A DNA stretch of 64,000 nt, from positions 2,050,501 to 2,114,500 of the forward strand of contig JAJHZJ010000751.1 in the NCBI GenBank assembly GCA_023548195.1. Direction: 5' to 3'. The notes under the pieces were generated by a model, which was not told the origin of the DNA, searched no databases, and worked only from the letters and a program-made list of their open reading frames with translations. Each line of letters opens with the position of its first letter. The first letter of the stretch is position 1. Position numbers and translations under genes: made by a program. Source of the DNA: Bettongia penicillata ogilbyi (taxonomy: Eukaryota; Chordata; Mammalia; Diprotodontia; Potoroidae). Shown here in pieces: positions 33,141 through 45,260 of this stretch.

Positions 33141-35486
33141 GCACTTATCAAGCCTCTCAGTAATATAAACTCCTAACCCTCAATTTCAGAACAGTTGCTC
33201 ATCTCCATTGCTAATGGAAGTCCACACTAGCAATGTCCGTCAGGGGTGAAACCATGGATCCAGACCACAAATTTAGAGTAAAGAGGGAAGAAAAAAGAAA
33301 AGCAGAATATATAGTCCTAGCAAAGTGAGATAGAAAGATTAAGGAACAAAGAGGTACGCTGAGTACTTTTTCAAGGACTTATCTTCAAAGAGATCTATTC
33401 AGTTGATTGCGTTAAGTAGCATACAAGTGATTTTAATAAAAATATTTGTTACTGGTTTATTATATCTGAAGTTTCTAATGGTAATTGTTAGACATATTGT
33501 CTGATACAATTACAATGACATACAACACAAATATTTGTAAATAATATTTCTTCCCCCTTACATACCTATATATTTTACAAAATGGCTAGAACCAACTATG
33601 AAATTTGTAGATAGAACGTCAGGTTGAGAATTGTTGAAGTTTTAGAGATGTATATAACGAGGTAAAAGCTTGGAGCAGAGTGTGTTTTGTCCTGAAACTG
33701 GTGGTTTGAACAGTTTTCATCACCCCTGTCTCTTTAAAACTACTTTTGCCTTTGTTTCCCTTTCAAGTTGAGAAAGAACACTCTGAGTTACTCCAGGCTC
33801 TGGTCTTTCTTGGGAAAGGAAAATGCTGTCCCCATCAAGGGTTTGTTCTAGAGTTAAGAGAAATCGGTTAGGCAGATAGAGCCTTTCACCCTATCATTCA
33901 TTGTATGTGTTCTTCCTCTGAAGTCTTTTTTCTGTATTTTGTGCTGTGGAGATGACCTGGAGCTTTCAAAGGCTGTGCCCAGAGAAGCGTGTTTTGATGA
34001 AGACATATGCATTACTACAATAAATCTGCAGGAGGTTGGAATTCATTTCTGTATCTTCCCACATCATTCTTCTTTCTTCTTTGACAGTGCAGGGCCTAGA
34101 CTTTTATTTAGCATCGATACTCTGTGACATTATGCAGGTGCACATACTACCTTTCATCTGTGTACCTGTTTCCAAAATATCTGCTTAAGTGCTCAAATGG
34201 GTATTTCCACACAGAGCTTAAGAATACATACTTTATAATTGCTGAATCATAGAAATAGCATAATTGCTGATTATATACTATTAAGAAAAACTAAAGACTC
34301 AGAACATTTTGTTGATAAATATAGCAGTGCTTAATTTTTTTTTTAAGAAGTTGGGAACTTTAGTCAAGGGTGTAATAGTCTTATTTCAGTGATGTCTGAA
34401 AAGACCTTTGAAGAGACCTGTTTTATCCTACTGGTGTATCACTTCAAATAGATCTACAGAAATAGAGGCAGAGAGCCTGACAGCCCTTCGCTGGAAGGAT
34501 CATCGTCCTCTCAGTTCACTGTTGCATTTTTAAAGCATGCTCACAGTAAATGTTGTTATTTATGGAGAAGTTAAGGCCATTCTTTTCATGTACTTGAGAT
34601 TACTTTATTAACCTTCTTGCTTGGCAGGTGGCTTTCTCTTTGTAATCTCAAGAAGAATGGGTATTTATTTAGAAATGTTGTCAGGCAGAAAGGATGGCCA
34701 ATTCTTGTCTTTGAATGTACCACATTTTGCTTTTATTAAGAACACACAAACATATTTTTAAAAAGCATTAGAACATTTCCATTATATTTAAATTGCCCCT
34801 TTCAGTGTTTGGAGGGATGAAATGTGTATGAAGATATACACATGGTAAAAAAGTAAGCATTATTGAAATATGCCTTTTATTTTATTTTAAGACTCTTCTA
34901 CATCACACCTCTGCCATACATAGCAACTGGGATGCAAGTATAAGTCCATTTGTAAATGGGCTTTGGCAAATGTTCTGGGGTCTGTTTGGAAAGATTGATA
35001 CTTAGGTCCCCTCTCAGGGAATACTTTGTAGTGTTACTAAGGTAGCATTTGGTGAGAAAGAACATAAGCATTTTCTAAGCAATGGCATTTCTTTTAAGAC
35101 TTACACTACATTACTCTTTCTTGCCTTAGAAGAACATTGTACTAAATAGTCACCTTGATACTACCCTTAATGGTTGAACTGGGAACTGCCTTCTAGGGAA
35201 GTCACTTTATTTCTGTCAGTTTGGTTGTTTTGTGGATTAGTTCATCCGCTTCTTAAGGTTATGCCTCCCTCTGCCCGTAGAATGTCTGAATGCTGTTCTG
35301 GTTATCTGAAAATTACTGCTCCCTATGGTGCATAAATAAAAATACATCCAAGAAATAATTTACCAATTATTATCTTTCTCAAGAACTGTTTACATCCCTA
35401 AATACTTGCGGTTCTGTGTATTATTACACCCAAGTTGAATTCAAAACAAGTAATAATTTTGTAACTTATTTCATTGATAATTTTTT
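33141..35486. other. Unassigned unique intronic sequence
   Basis: No repeat, RNA gene or coding exon was recognised. The interval is AT-rich, and the longest open frames are about 60 codons with no protein-like features. Confidence 0.6.
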
Positions 35487-35745
35487 TTAGGCAGCTAGGT
35501 GGCAGAGTAGATTGAGTCCTAGATATGGAATCAGAGGTTTGAGTTTCAATAGTGTTTTAGGCACTAGCCATGTGACCCTTGGAAAGTCACTTAACTGTTC
35601 TCAGCTTTGGCTTTCTCATCTGTAAAATGGGGGTAATTACAGCACCTAACTCCCAGAGTTGTGAGAAGATGAGATAATATTTGTAAAATACTTTGCCAAT
35701 TTTAAAGTGCCACATAAGGGCTAGCTATTATTAGCACGAATATTC
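35487..35745 (+). mobile_element. Marsupial CORE-SINE (Mar-1-like), near full length
   Basis: The head is ttaggcagctaggtggcaga. The middle has ccatgtgacccttggaaagt, the CORE has catctgtaaaatgggggtaa, and the end reads taaagtgccacataagggct. Confidence 0.92.
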
Positions 35746-35849
35746 TAATTTTATCCTCTTCTTTGCTAAATAGACCCTTCTCTTACCTGGTGAGCCATCA
35801 CTTGTGATAAAGATTTAGAGAGAGAGAGCAAAAGAGAAAGTCAGCAAAA

Positions 35850-36070
35850 CTAGCCAACACATCAGCCATGTGGGACAGTGTTCCCAGATCAAGACATACT
35901 GAAGAATACCCGATAGGCTTGTGCACACAGACGTCTGCGTTCATGTTGCACAAGTGTGATGTCAGTTCCATAATTGCTGATTGCACCAGTGCTGTACACC
36001 TCCAGCTTTGGTTGCTGTTACATGAGTCTATTCAGTCTGGTTAATTCTAAAAGTAATCTCTTCGGTAAAG
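35850..36070. promoter_or_regulatory. Repeat-free block, candidate conserved non-coding element
   Basis: Unique sequence retaining several CpGs (acccgata, gacgtctgcgttc) in an otherwise CpG-poor intron, with the palindrome GACGTC near 35930. No repeat was seen. Function is inferred from texture only. Confidence 0.28.
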
Positions 36071-36439
36071 ACTAACTTAAGTCCCTTTCAGATACAGACT
36101 TAAGCTTTCAGTTAAATATCTGTTTTTTTAGGAAGACAATTTCAGCAATCATATTTTCCCACTGTAAACATACTTTGAAAGAGACTTCCTAAAAAGAAAG
36201 AAATATAATTGTCTCTAATGGATTTAGTTAAGCAGAGTAACCTCAAGGGACAAATAAAATATTTACTTAAAAGTCACACATAAAAAATAGAACAGGAATG
36301 AAAAGTATTTTTTAAAGAAAAAACTGGTTAAAATGGTGAGAAATCATAGAGGATTCTCTTACTAGAAGGAGAAATTGGTGATTAAAATGGAAATGAGGAG
36401 ATGTACACTTGTAGTCTCTGCCCCTGGGGAGTTTGAGGC

Positions 36440-36790
36440 TAGTGGGTCCTTTGTGCTTTGGAATTCTGATGTAGGGCTAAAGCTGTTCAGATGTCCACAC
36501 TAAATCCATCAGCACTGTGGCGAGCCCCAGGGAGGAGAGGGCTGCCAGGTTGTTTAAGAAGGGCCTTTCTGGCTGACCCTGGACAGAAAAACGCACAGGT
36601 TAAAACTTTTGTGCTCATCAGTAGTAGAAGCAGATGGGGTTAGCCATTGTACTGAGCCAGATAGGAAGACCGAGTCTTCGTTTAATCAAGCTTCTCTTAG
36701 CAAGCAGAATAAGCCTAGATGGATATCTTTGTGTGAAAATTCATGTCCAGTCCTATTAATGGAATTCAATTAGAACTTTACTAGTTTCAG
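36440..36790. promoter_or_regulatory. Repeat-free block, candidate conserved non-coding element
   Basis: About 350 bp of unique sequence with retained CpGs (gtggcgagcc, aaaacgcac, accgagtcttcg) and AT-rich homeodomain-like sites (cctattaatgg, ttcaattagaa) at the right end. Confidence 0.3.
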
Positions 36791-37054
36791 CCTCCTTTTC
36801 TGCAAGATGTTTATCAACTATATAAGTTGAAAACCAATAGCAGATTTAATTTATACTACTACCTCTTAGTTTCCATAACTGTTGCTAACAATATGAACCC
36901 TGTTATTTTAAGGAGCATCGTTAAAAGTAAATGTGTTATAAATTAAAAAAAAGTCAAAGCTGTTATAAAAATAGCAACATTTAAAATGATTAATATCCAA
37001 AATAGTTTTAAATGGAATATTGATTCAAATTAGTAAAATGAGATTACTTGCAAG

Positions 37055-37215
37055 TTGATGGACTGAGAAAAGACCTGGTTTCTAACTCCATTTCTGATGC
37101 TTACCAATTGTGTGACCCTGGGCAAGTCACCTTTCTCTTAGCCTCAGACAACTATCTAGGAATTGCGTAGTGACTCTTGGCTTAGAATGGAATCTGTCTT
37201 CCCACAGGGAATTCC
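37055..37215 (+). repeat. Marsupial tRNA-headed SINE
   Basis: It contains gagaaaagacctggtttcta, caattgtgtgaccctgggca, agtcacctttct and cctcagacaact. Confidence 0.82.
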
Positions 37216-38175
37216 CAAAGCTGAATTCTTTGTGTTGAAGAAATCAAAGATATTTCATGTATTACTATAATAATATAATTATGGATAATGTACTGACATT
37301 GAGAATATACTGGTCAAGAAGCCATGTCTCATTGATCATTGGTGCACATAAAGAGATGTCTTGTGAATTTCCCAACCTTCTAAATATTGTCACTGACAAT
37401 GTCTGTATTCCAGTGTATTTCCTTCCTTTTTAACATCCAAGATTTAAAAATATTTTTAAAAGCATTGGTCTTCTTGCAGTAATTTGATTATTTCTTCATT
37501 TTTATCAGATTATATTTTGTCATCTGCTATATAGAAAAGTAAGTCATATATTGAAAAGGTGGACCCTCTTAGTGAAAATGAGAGGCAACTTATGGAGAGC
37601 CCAAGGGATGCCTCCTGATATATTGAAAGAATCAGAAAAAGCCTCATCATTTTATGTGTGATTATAGCTGATTTGTGGAAAGACATTGATGAAAACCTTA
37701 GAGGATCCTGAGAAAACATGGAGGGCTGGTGAAGGGCATATCCCTTATTTTTTACACATGGATAAAATCAGGGTCCATCAAAGTACTTAAAAGTAACGCA
37801 TTAGTTATTGCTCTTAGTGGCTCTGTTTAATTATTTGTTTAGTCTCCTTTGTAAATTCCATATGAGAAGTAACTTTTTATTCTACCATTAAAAGGTTAAT
37901 TTGCACAGTCTTCCTTTTCCATAAATACTTTGATTTTCCTGTAAGTGGCAGTAAAATGGCGCTAGGCTGGGAGAGACAGGAGGACTGAAAAGCAAGTTTG
38001 TAGGCAATCCAGGAATGAACGAAATAAACACAATCCTTTTTTTTTTCAACATTATCTCTAGATTTCAACTATCCGTCTCTAACCCACCCCCTTCCCAACC
38101 ACCACAAATAACCAAAAGCTGGCTGTAAAAGAAATTTGATATTGGCAGCACTATGAACAGTGAGAAGGGTAGTGT

Positions 38176-38178
<3 letters not shown>
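37216..38178. other. Unassigned intronic sequence
   Basis: AT-rich, with no recognisable repeat or exon. Confidence 0.55.

Positions 38179-38222
<44 letters not shown>
38179..38222. repeat. (GT)22 microsatellite
   Basis: An uninterrupted GT dinucleotide tract directly upstream of a SINE copy. Confidence 0.98.
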
Positions 38223-38225
<3 letters not shown>

Positions 38226-38227
38226 AG

Positions 38228-38438
38228 CTGAAAGACTGTAGTGGGTATAGGGAAAAGACCACTGCTCTAGAAGTCCAAGGGCCTGAGTTCAAAACTTGCC
38301 TCTAAAACGTACTGTCTTTGTCACCTTGGGCAAGTCACTGAACATTCCTACATCTACTCCAGTTTCCTCATTGTAAAATCATGGGGTTGGGCTGAATGGC
38401 TTCTGAGTTTCTTTCTAGCTTTAAATCTATGATCCTCC
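38228..38438 (+). repeat. Ther-type SINE with L3-like tail
   Basis: The head is gtagtgggtatagggaaaag. The middle has caccttgggcaagtcactga, and the tail has tctagctttaaatctatgat and cct, as in L3-tailed CORE-SINEs. Confidence 0.85.
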
Positions 38439-38604
38439 ATTTAAATAGGATTTAAAGAAGGCAAGCATTAGTGCCATTGACTGTCTCCTTTTGAATTCAT
38501 TGAATTAATGTGTGTTCCTAAGAGAAAGGGGAACATAGGTAGAATAGTGAGAGAAGCCATTTCTTCTAGAATACAGAAAAAAACATAGAGATACATTAGT
38601 TAAA

Positions 38605-39080
38605 TCAAGGCAACAAACTCCTACTATAGGCCCTGAGCCAAGCACTTAGATAAAAACCATTTGTCACTCTCAGAGAGCTCACAGTCTACACCTTGCAGAT
38701 AGCTATGTATGAATAAGCTATGTTGTGTATTCACATAGCTTGTGATACCCTCCATTGGGTTTTCTTGGCGTGGTTTGCCATTTCCTTCTCTGGTGGATTA
38801 AGGTCAACAGAATTAAAGTGACCTGCCCAGGGTCACCCAGCTAGTAAGTGTATGAGGCTGGGTCTGAACTCAGGTCTTCCTGACTCTAGGCCCAGAGCTC
38901 TATCCACTGTGTCACCTAGTGGCCTTCACAAGCAAACTATAGTCAGAATAAACTGGAAATGATCTCAGAGGAAAGGAACTAGCGTTAAGGGATATTGCAG
39001 AAGGGCTTCTTGGAAACGTGAAGACTTGAAATAAGTCAGGGCAGACAGAGATGAGGAGAGGCGACAGTGGTCTGGGCACA
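38605..39080 (-). repeat. L2 3' region, reverse, split by a SINE
   Basis: The left part has aggccctgagccaagcactt and agagagctcacagtctacac. The right part, after about 38935, has gaagggcttcttggaaacgt and acttgaaataagtcaggg. The marsupial SINE at 38745-38930 interrupts it. Confidence 0.75.
38745..38930 (-). mobile_element. Marsupial tRNA-headed CORE-SINE inserted in L2
   Basis: The plus strand reads ccattgggttttcttggcgt, atttccttctctggtggatt, cagggtcacccagctagtaa, ggtcttcctgactctaggcc and tctatccactgtgtcaccta. This is the same family as the copy at 15052-15297. Confidence 0.9.
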
Positions 39081-39099
39081 GGTGGATAACCCATGTTGT

Positions 39100-39230
39100 T
39101 TTCATGCTGTCTCCCCCATTGAATTGTGAGCTTCTTGAGAAGAGGGACTTTGGAGCTTTCCTTTATATCTCAGTGCTTAAGCCCAGTGCCTGAAACATAG
39201 TAGGCACTTGGTGCTTTTGATCCCTTGATT
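39100..39230 (+). repeat. L2 LINE 3' end
   Basis: It reads ttgtgagcttcttgagaaga, ccagtgcctgaaacatagta and ggcacttggtgc. Confidence 0.88.
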
Positions 39231-39429
39231 GCAGTTTAAGTGATTTGCCTAGGTAATGTCCAAGTGAGAAATGGAATCCACTCTAATGGCACCAAGGCCA
39301 ACTCTATCCCCTGTTTATTCCATACTTTGGCTCTTGCTGACAGGGTAAAGCTTATAAATGGATCAATGTGTTGCTTCTAGCTATAATTCTTGCATTTCTA
39401 ACAAGGATTTTTATAGCTAATAGCATAGA

Positions 39430-39850
39430 ATCAAAGAAGGGACTTTAGGAATCATCTAATTCAACTGTCTCATTTTTCCAAAAAAGAGACCAAAGGCAGG
39501 AGAAGAACCAGATGGTACCTTCGTAATGATCCAGTTTAATCCCCACTTGTAGAAGTAGAGACTTGGGTGGAACGTGGTTAGTGTGACCTGAGGCAGGAGG
39601 AGGAGGAGGAGGATACCACTTCACATCTCTATCTTGTTTTCACGCTTGTGAAGTGCTTTATAGATTCATTATTTCATTTGGCTAGAGGAGACATTAGAGG
39701 TCATCTCGTTGATCTCACCCCATTTCACAGAGGAGAAAACTGAGGTACAAAAGGTTAGTTAATTTGCTCAAGGATTCATAGATAATAACTGGCAGAGGGC
39801 AAAGCTAAGATTAAAAGCCGGGCCTTTTTCTTCCACTGTCCAAAGTCACT
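39430..39850 (-). repeat. Two MIR/Ther-type SINE copies in tandem, reverse
   Basis: The first, to about 39560, has ggactttaggaatcatctaa. The second, about 39640-39850, has tagaggtcatctcgttgatc, tttcacagaggagaaaactg and gctaagattaaaagccgggc. Confidence 0.75.
39594..39613. repeat. (GGA)n trinucleotide tract
   Basis: Six to seven consecutive AGG/GGA units. Confidence 0.95.
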
Positions 39851-40369
39851 CATCTATTAAGTCACTAAATTGGGATTGGAACTTAATTTCTTGGAGTTCC
39901 AATCCAGGATAGTTTCTCCTGTACCATACTGCCTTAATTAACCCATTAACTCAATGGAGTGATTTAGCTGATGAGAATTTGGAGGAGTGCAGAGTGGGTA
40001 TGGTTTTGTACTTTAAGCCACTTGCAAATGGTGGTTCTTGTATAGTGTTTGTTCCCTGGCTCATTATGCTATGGCAGGTGTGGGGGAGGCTCAAGAATCT
40101 AATTATGCCCCGTTTCACATAACTCAGTTTAGTTTCTCAGCCAACATGCAGCTGCGAGTGGTTGGAATGGAAGCCAGGCTGGTTTCCCCTTTGCTCAGGA
40201 TTAAGCTGAAGGATGTTTTTCTCCCTTCTCTCCTGGGGAAGGCATATGGCCTTCCCTTTCTTGGATGCGAATGGACAATGTAGCCCATTGTTTTGCATTT
40301 AAAGAGAGCATTTCTTTTCCGAGAAGTCCCAGTGCCCCTGTCTCATTTTACAATGTTTCTGTGATGGAG

Positions 40370-40500
40370 GACAACAGGATCAATCTCATTTTACTGAGGA
40401 GGAACTTTGAGCCCAAAAGACTGAAAGGTTTGGCCAGCTGGGTGCTGAAATCTCTTCCTCAGAACAGAGGTCTTCTAGGAACAGCACTTTGTCTGTTACC
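40370..40500 (-). repeat. MIR-type SINE fragment
   Basis: It contains cattttactgaggaggaact and ggtttggccagctgggtgct. Confidence 0.5.
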
Positions 40501-41379
40501 CCTTCCTCCTCTGTGTGACATTCTCTGCTTTCTAATAGACTTGCTCTTTTCCTGATGCCTTATGGTATCTTCCAGATTCTTCTTACCCTCCCATTCTATG
40601 ACCATGTCTACAAAACGATACCAATAATGTAGCCTCCTACTCATTTCACAGGGATGCAGCGGGGATTAATGAGAAAGAAACAAGTGCGAAGTGTGTGAAG
40701 AAAGAAGCTGCCTAAATACCTATACATTCTAAACCTGGATATCATTTAAAAATTGAAAAAGTGATGGCAGATGGAGGCTGATCAGAATATGACCAGGAAC
40801 AATCCATTAAAATGCAGTCTACCAGTATGTTATGGCAGACTTCATGATTATGGATTCCAGCGTCTGTGTACTCTCCTTGACATACAGCCCTCTCAACGCT
40901 TATATTGATCATTCAGTCTTCATGAAGTAACTGCATATCCAACTCAAAGCTTCATAGGAGTGTTGTTTATTGAGTTTCCTTTTCCTGACCTCTTCCTTAG
41001 AAGGAAAGAATTTCTTTGAGCTTAACCCAGTGCAAGGTCTTTGTATTTCTTTTTTCCCCCTGTTGGCAGATCCCATCTTTAAATATAGAGAATGAGTAAA
41101 TAATCATCATTCTAAATGATAGATTACGGTTTAACCTCACATTTCTCAGACCTTGCTGAGAGAACTCTTTGCTTAGAGTGCTTAATTTTTTTCTGTCTAG
41201 TTCTGTAATTACTTCTAATACCTTAGCATTTCTGCTTGATGCCATGCACCTTGAGAGGAGGCAATTGGGTTCTTTATCTTTGGATCTCTAGAACACAGGA
41301 GACTTTGTACTAAGTGTCTCCTAAGTGATTGATGTAGTCTAGTTGTAAAATTTTCTTTTTCAGTTATTGGATGAATGAA
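40501..41379. other. Unassigned intronic sequence
   Basis: Mostly unique. A degraded L2-like terminus (ccttgagaggaggcaattgg) may lie near 41250-41340. Confidence 0.5.
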
Positions 41380-41505
41380 AAGTCATTTATATATTAAATG
41401 CTTACCCTGTGCCAAGTACTGTGTTAAGCATTAGTTTAAAAAAAACAATAAACACGATAGTCCTTTATCTCAAGTGGCTTACATTTCAATAGAAGACAAG
41501 ATGGA
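41380..41505 (-). repeat. L2 3' end, reverse
   Basis: It contains cttaccctgtgccaagtact, gtgttaagca and caagtggcttacatttcaat. Confidence 0.85.
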
Positions 41506-42829
41506 GTTTAAAAAACAGAGTGGAGTTCAAGGGTATGTGTCCTATGCAACATAGCTTAGGAACGGCCCAGGACCAGCCTAAAAGCTCATGGCTCTCTGAG
41601 TTCAGAGGAGAGAAGGTCAGAGTATAGGCAACTTCATTTGGAGATGACTGGGAAATATATGGAGTGACAGAGGACTATAAGATGGGAGCTCATTGATCAG
41701 CACCTGGGGTTCCAGGGATGGGATTCCGAATTCAGATGGGAGGAGTTACTGGAACCTTTGGCCAGCCAGAGTTCAATAATCCCTGTTTAACACTTGTATT
41801 CAGTGGTTGTTTCCTCAGAAAATTTGCCTCCTAGCTTGGGGAAGCCCTATTATTAGATTTATACTCTTCATCCCCAGTGACTATGTCTATAGGTTGTGAT
41901 GAAAGTAGTGATACTTCCAAATAGACAGAGTACACATCTCACCTTCTTTCATTAGGATGAGATCTTTCTGGGGAAAAATAAAGCGATAACTCATCCTACT
42001 AACCTGCCATCAGTCCAGCAAGTACTTGGAGTTATTTTTCCATTAGGTGATGAATTTCCTCTGATCCTCTCACCCTGGCCCCTTGGGAACAGCTACAGCT
42101 CTTTTCAAGAGAGCTAGCAGGGTAGAGGGGTACATTGTATGGCAATGGAACAGAAAAGAGCTATTAAACTTAGTGCTGCGTTCTAAAAACCAACTGTGTT
42201 ATGGCCAGCCTGTCTAATTGGCCATTGACTCACCGTCAAGAGGGGAGAATTTTAGATTAGTAAGTGAGGGGCTTCCATTCTAGGCGGAAGAGCAAAGTGT
42301 TTGAACCATGGAATGGAAAGTTTGGAAAAGCCAAGGAAATTATCCATTGGTTACAAAAAGAAAGGACGAGAGACAGAGACAGACATCAAGTACACTTAGA
42401 CATGTTCCTGCTTCTTAGAAGTCCTAAAAGAAATAGCATCTCAACAAGGGGATCAACCCTGGAGCTGATCTATTCCTTCCTCCTCCTCCTGAATTCTGTA
42501 GACTCCGAAGGCAAGTGTGAACTGTCAGTGTCTCTTGACATTTTGTACATTGTAGCCACCAGCCGGGGAAGATTCTCCATAGGGGAGCAACACTAAATTA
42601 CTTGTCTCAGCTCTCCCCTAAGGGGCAGTTCACACTTAGCACATAACTCTGAGTGGCAACAGGAATTGTGTTAAACTGAGTCATCATTTGGGATTATTCT
42701 AATCAACATTAATCTAAAATACAACTTCTACCTTCTGAGGCCCAAAAACGTCATTAAATATATGAACCATGGAGCTATATTCCGTTTTCTTTGCTGTGGG
42801 TAGTAGTAACTACAGTGACTGTGAAAAGA
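41506..42829. other. Unassigned intronic sequence
   Basis: No repeat family is named with confidence. A 110-codon open frame at 42264-42596 has no recognisable domain and no splice or promoter context. Confidence 0.5.
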
Positions 42830-42990
42830 ACATTGCCTTTAAGTATGAGGAAATACAGGGTTGGCCTTCCGGCTCAGCCATTTGCCCACCTGTGGGACCC
42901 TGTGGTAAATAAGTCGCTTAAATTCAGTTTAGAGTTTCAGTTTCCTCGTCTGCGAAATGAGGAGGTTTAGCTAGACAAGCGTGAAGGGTC
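42830..42990 (+). repeat. MIR/Ther-type SINE
   Basis: It contains taaataagtcgcttaaattc, gtttcctcgtctgcgaaatg and aggagg. Confidence 0.75.
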
Positions 42991-42994
42991 TTGC

Positions 42995-43235
42995 CTGAGG
43001 TTGGCATAGTAGATAGAGTACTGGGCTAGGAGTAAAGAGGACTTGAGTTCAAATCCAGCCTTAGACCCTTACTAGCCCTTTGTTCCCGTGCAAGTCACTT
43101 AATCTCTGTTTCCTCAGTTTGTAAAATACGGATAATAAATAGTAGCACTTCCCTCGCAGAGTTCTTGTGAGAATCAAATGAGATAATTGTAAAATATCAG
43201 GCACATAGTAGGCCCTTAACAAGGGAGTGTTCTCT
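42995..43235 (+). mobile_element. Marsupial CORE-SINE (Mar-1-like)
   Basis: The head is gttggcatagtagatagagt. It continues with gacttgagttcaaatccagc, aagtcacttaatctctgttt and cagtttgtaaaatacggata, ending aggcacatagtaggccctta. Confidence 0.9.
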
Positions 43236-43457
43236 TATCTGTGTCACCTCTGCATTTGCTTCATTTTCAAGAGTTGCTATAAATAAAAATCCAAAATCCA
43301 ATTTGCTGTTGACCTAGGCTGGTTTTCGTGTCTCCTAAACAGTTTTTGACCTTAGTCAAGTCCAATAACCTTTCTCCAGGTCTCAATCTTTTACTCTCCG
43401 ATCAAAGTAGGAACTAGTTTAAGTGATTTCTGTAATTCTCTCAGTTCTACGTTTCTG

Positions 43458-43730
43458 TCAACTCAATCAGTCATGTGCTAGGCATTGTGCTAATAAGCTC
43501 CCAGCACACTGCTGATAGGTACCCAGCACACAGCGATAGAAGAGAAATGTCCATTGTAAATTCCAGTGGTCAAGATCATGGACTTCTTTGAGTAGATATA
43601 GCCTAAATACAAACTAGATATGAGGTCGCTCAGGATGACGGTGCACTAGCATCTGTGGATATCAGGGGAAACTTCATAAAGAAGTATACAAAGTCATGAA
43701 GGACACTAGAGACTCTAAGACGGAATTGCC
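43458..43730 (-). repeat. L2 3' region, reverse
   Basis: It contains caatcagtcatgtgctaggc followed by attgtgctaataagctccca and a long diverged 3' UTR-like part. Confidence 0.55.
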
Positions 43731-43731
43731 T

Positions 43732-43866
43732 TGGGCAGCTTGCTGATGAAGTGGATACATCACAGACCTGGGAGTCAGGAGGACCTGAGTTCAAATATGA
43801 CCTCAGAAACTTGTTACCTGTGTGACCCTGGGCAAGTCACTTAAACTCCAGTTGCCTCAAACCTCA
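43732..43866 (+). mobile_element. Marsupial tRNA-headed SINE
   Basis: It reads gggcagcttgctgatgaagt, ctgggagtcaggaggacctg, agttcaaatatgacctcaga and gtgtgaccctgggcaagtca, then cagttgcctcaaacc. It is close to the family consensus. Confidence 0.92.
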
Positions 43867-43959
43867 TTGGTATAGGTGTTGCAGGTATCGTCTGGCTTTT
43901 ACATGAAGAAACTGGATACACAGAGCAGGATTACTTGATCTCAGGTGTTCCCATAGAGT

Positions 43960-44135
43960 GATGAGTTTTAGAACTGGAGAGATTCTTTAAGGTCACTGAG
44001 TCTAACCCCTTTTATCTAGCAAATGTTAAACCTGAGGCCCAGGGAGGTTATGACTTCTCCAAGGCCATATACTAAACTGTAGCCGGGCCTTTCTGTTTCC
44101 AAGTCTCCTTCCAGTCTAGTAGCCTGCCATCTTTG
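43960..44135 (-). repeat. Ther-type SINE
   Basis: It contains gagttttagaactggagaga, aacctgaggcccagggaggt and ctaaactgtagccgggcctt. Confidence 0.82.
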
Positions 44136-44859
44136 ACTCCAACAGTGCTCATTCTCCTTCACCCATGTCTACTGATTGACAACCCCCCTTCCACCATTTT
44201 CTTTGTGTCTCTCTGTTTTTTAGGTTTGTTTTTCTATTACTTCTGGTAACAAGTGGTAGAAGTTACATGACTCCCTTCAACATTTTCATCTGTGCCTCTA
44301 ATAAAGACATAGTGGTGGACTTATCCAATTGAAGGGTGTTCTGAATCAGGACCAGGGTGGAGAGGTGGGGTCAACGCAGTGGATGACAGAATTGGTTTCC
44401 TCCACAGGATCTGATAGGCTAGAAAGCTACCCAAATCTAATGAAATGAAAACAAGTAGAGGTGAGCTGAAACACTGCAATTATATTTAAAAATTCAGCTG
44501 TACCAGCACTGGATGAGCAAAGTGGGGCTAGACAATAGTTTCTGTGGAAAAACCTGGTGGTTTTAGTGGCCTACAAGTAAGATTGGAGCTCAAAGGTGTT
44601 TGGTGGTAGCAAAAATAAATCCGGTTTTAGTGAACTCATAAGCAAAATACAGGCTCAAAGGTATAACACAACAGGCAAAATAGTGTTAGAGGCATAATAT
44701 TCGAAATGAATGAAGGAATGGTCGCATAATGCACTTCCCCAGCCTGAGGAAAGCTGGAATATTGTGTTTATCTTGGGAATCTTTTTATTTTGGAAGGACA
44801 TTGGATGAATGAAACACATCAAAAGGAAATTTAGCAAAAGGGTCTGAGAAATTGTATCA

Positions 44860-45260
44860 TATGCGATCTTTTGAAGGAATTTGGAATGTCTTGCCTGGAC
44901 ATGAGATGACCCAAGGAGATAGGATACCTGTCTTTCAGGTATGTAAAAGCCTGTCATGTGGAAGAGATAGCAGATTCACTTTGTTTGGCCTTCTGGACAG
45001 ATCAAAGAGTTGTGATCTCAGAGGCAGATTTGTGTATGATACGATTATAAAGCTGGAGCTCATCAACACCAACCTCTACTTGAAGCTTCTTCCTAAAGAA
45101 GAATGTCATTTTATAAACTAGGGAATTCCATCACTCTAGATCTTCAAAGCAAAGAATATAAGACCACTTATCATTGGTATTGTAGTTGGAATTCTTGTCC
45201 AGATGTGAAGTTGGACCAGATGGCTTCCAGTCCCTCCTACCTCTAGAGATGCTGCAATTT
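44860..45260 (+). repeat. CR1/L3-like LINE 3' region
   Basis: It contains aagcctgtcatgtggaagag, gtttggccttctggacagat, ttgtccagatgtgaagttgg and accagatggcttccagtccc. Confidence 0.8.

Noticed and set aside
42264..42596. 110-codon plus-strand open frame
   Set aside because: There is no recognisable domain, no promoter or splice evidence, and the composition is ordinary for translated intron.
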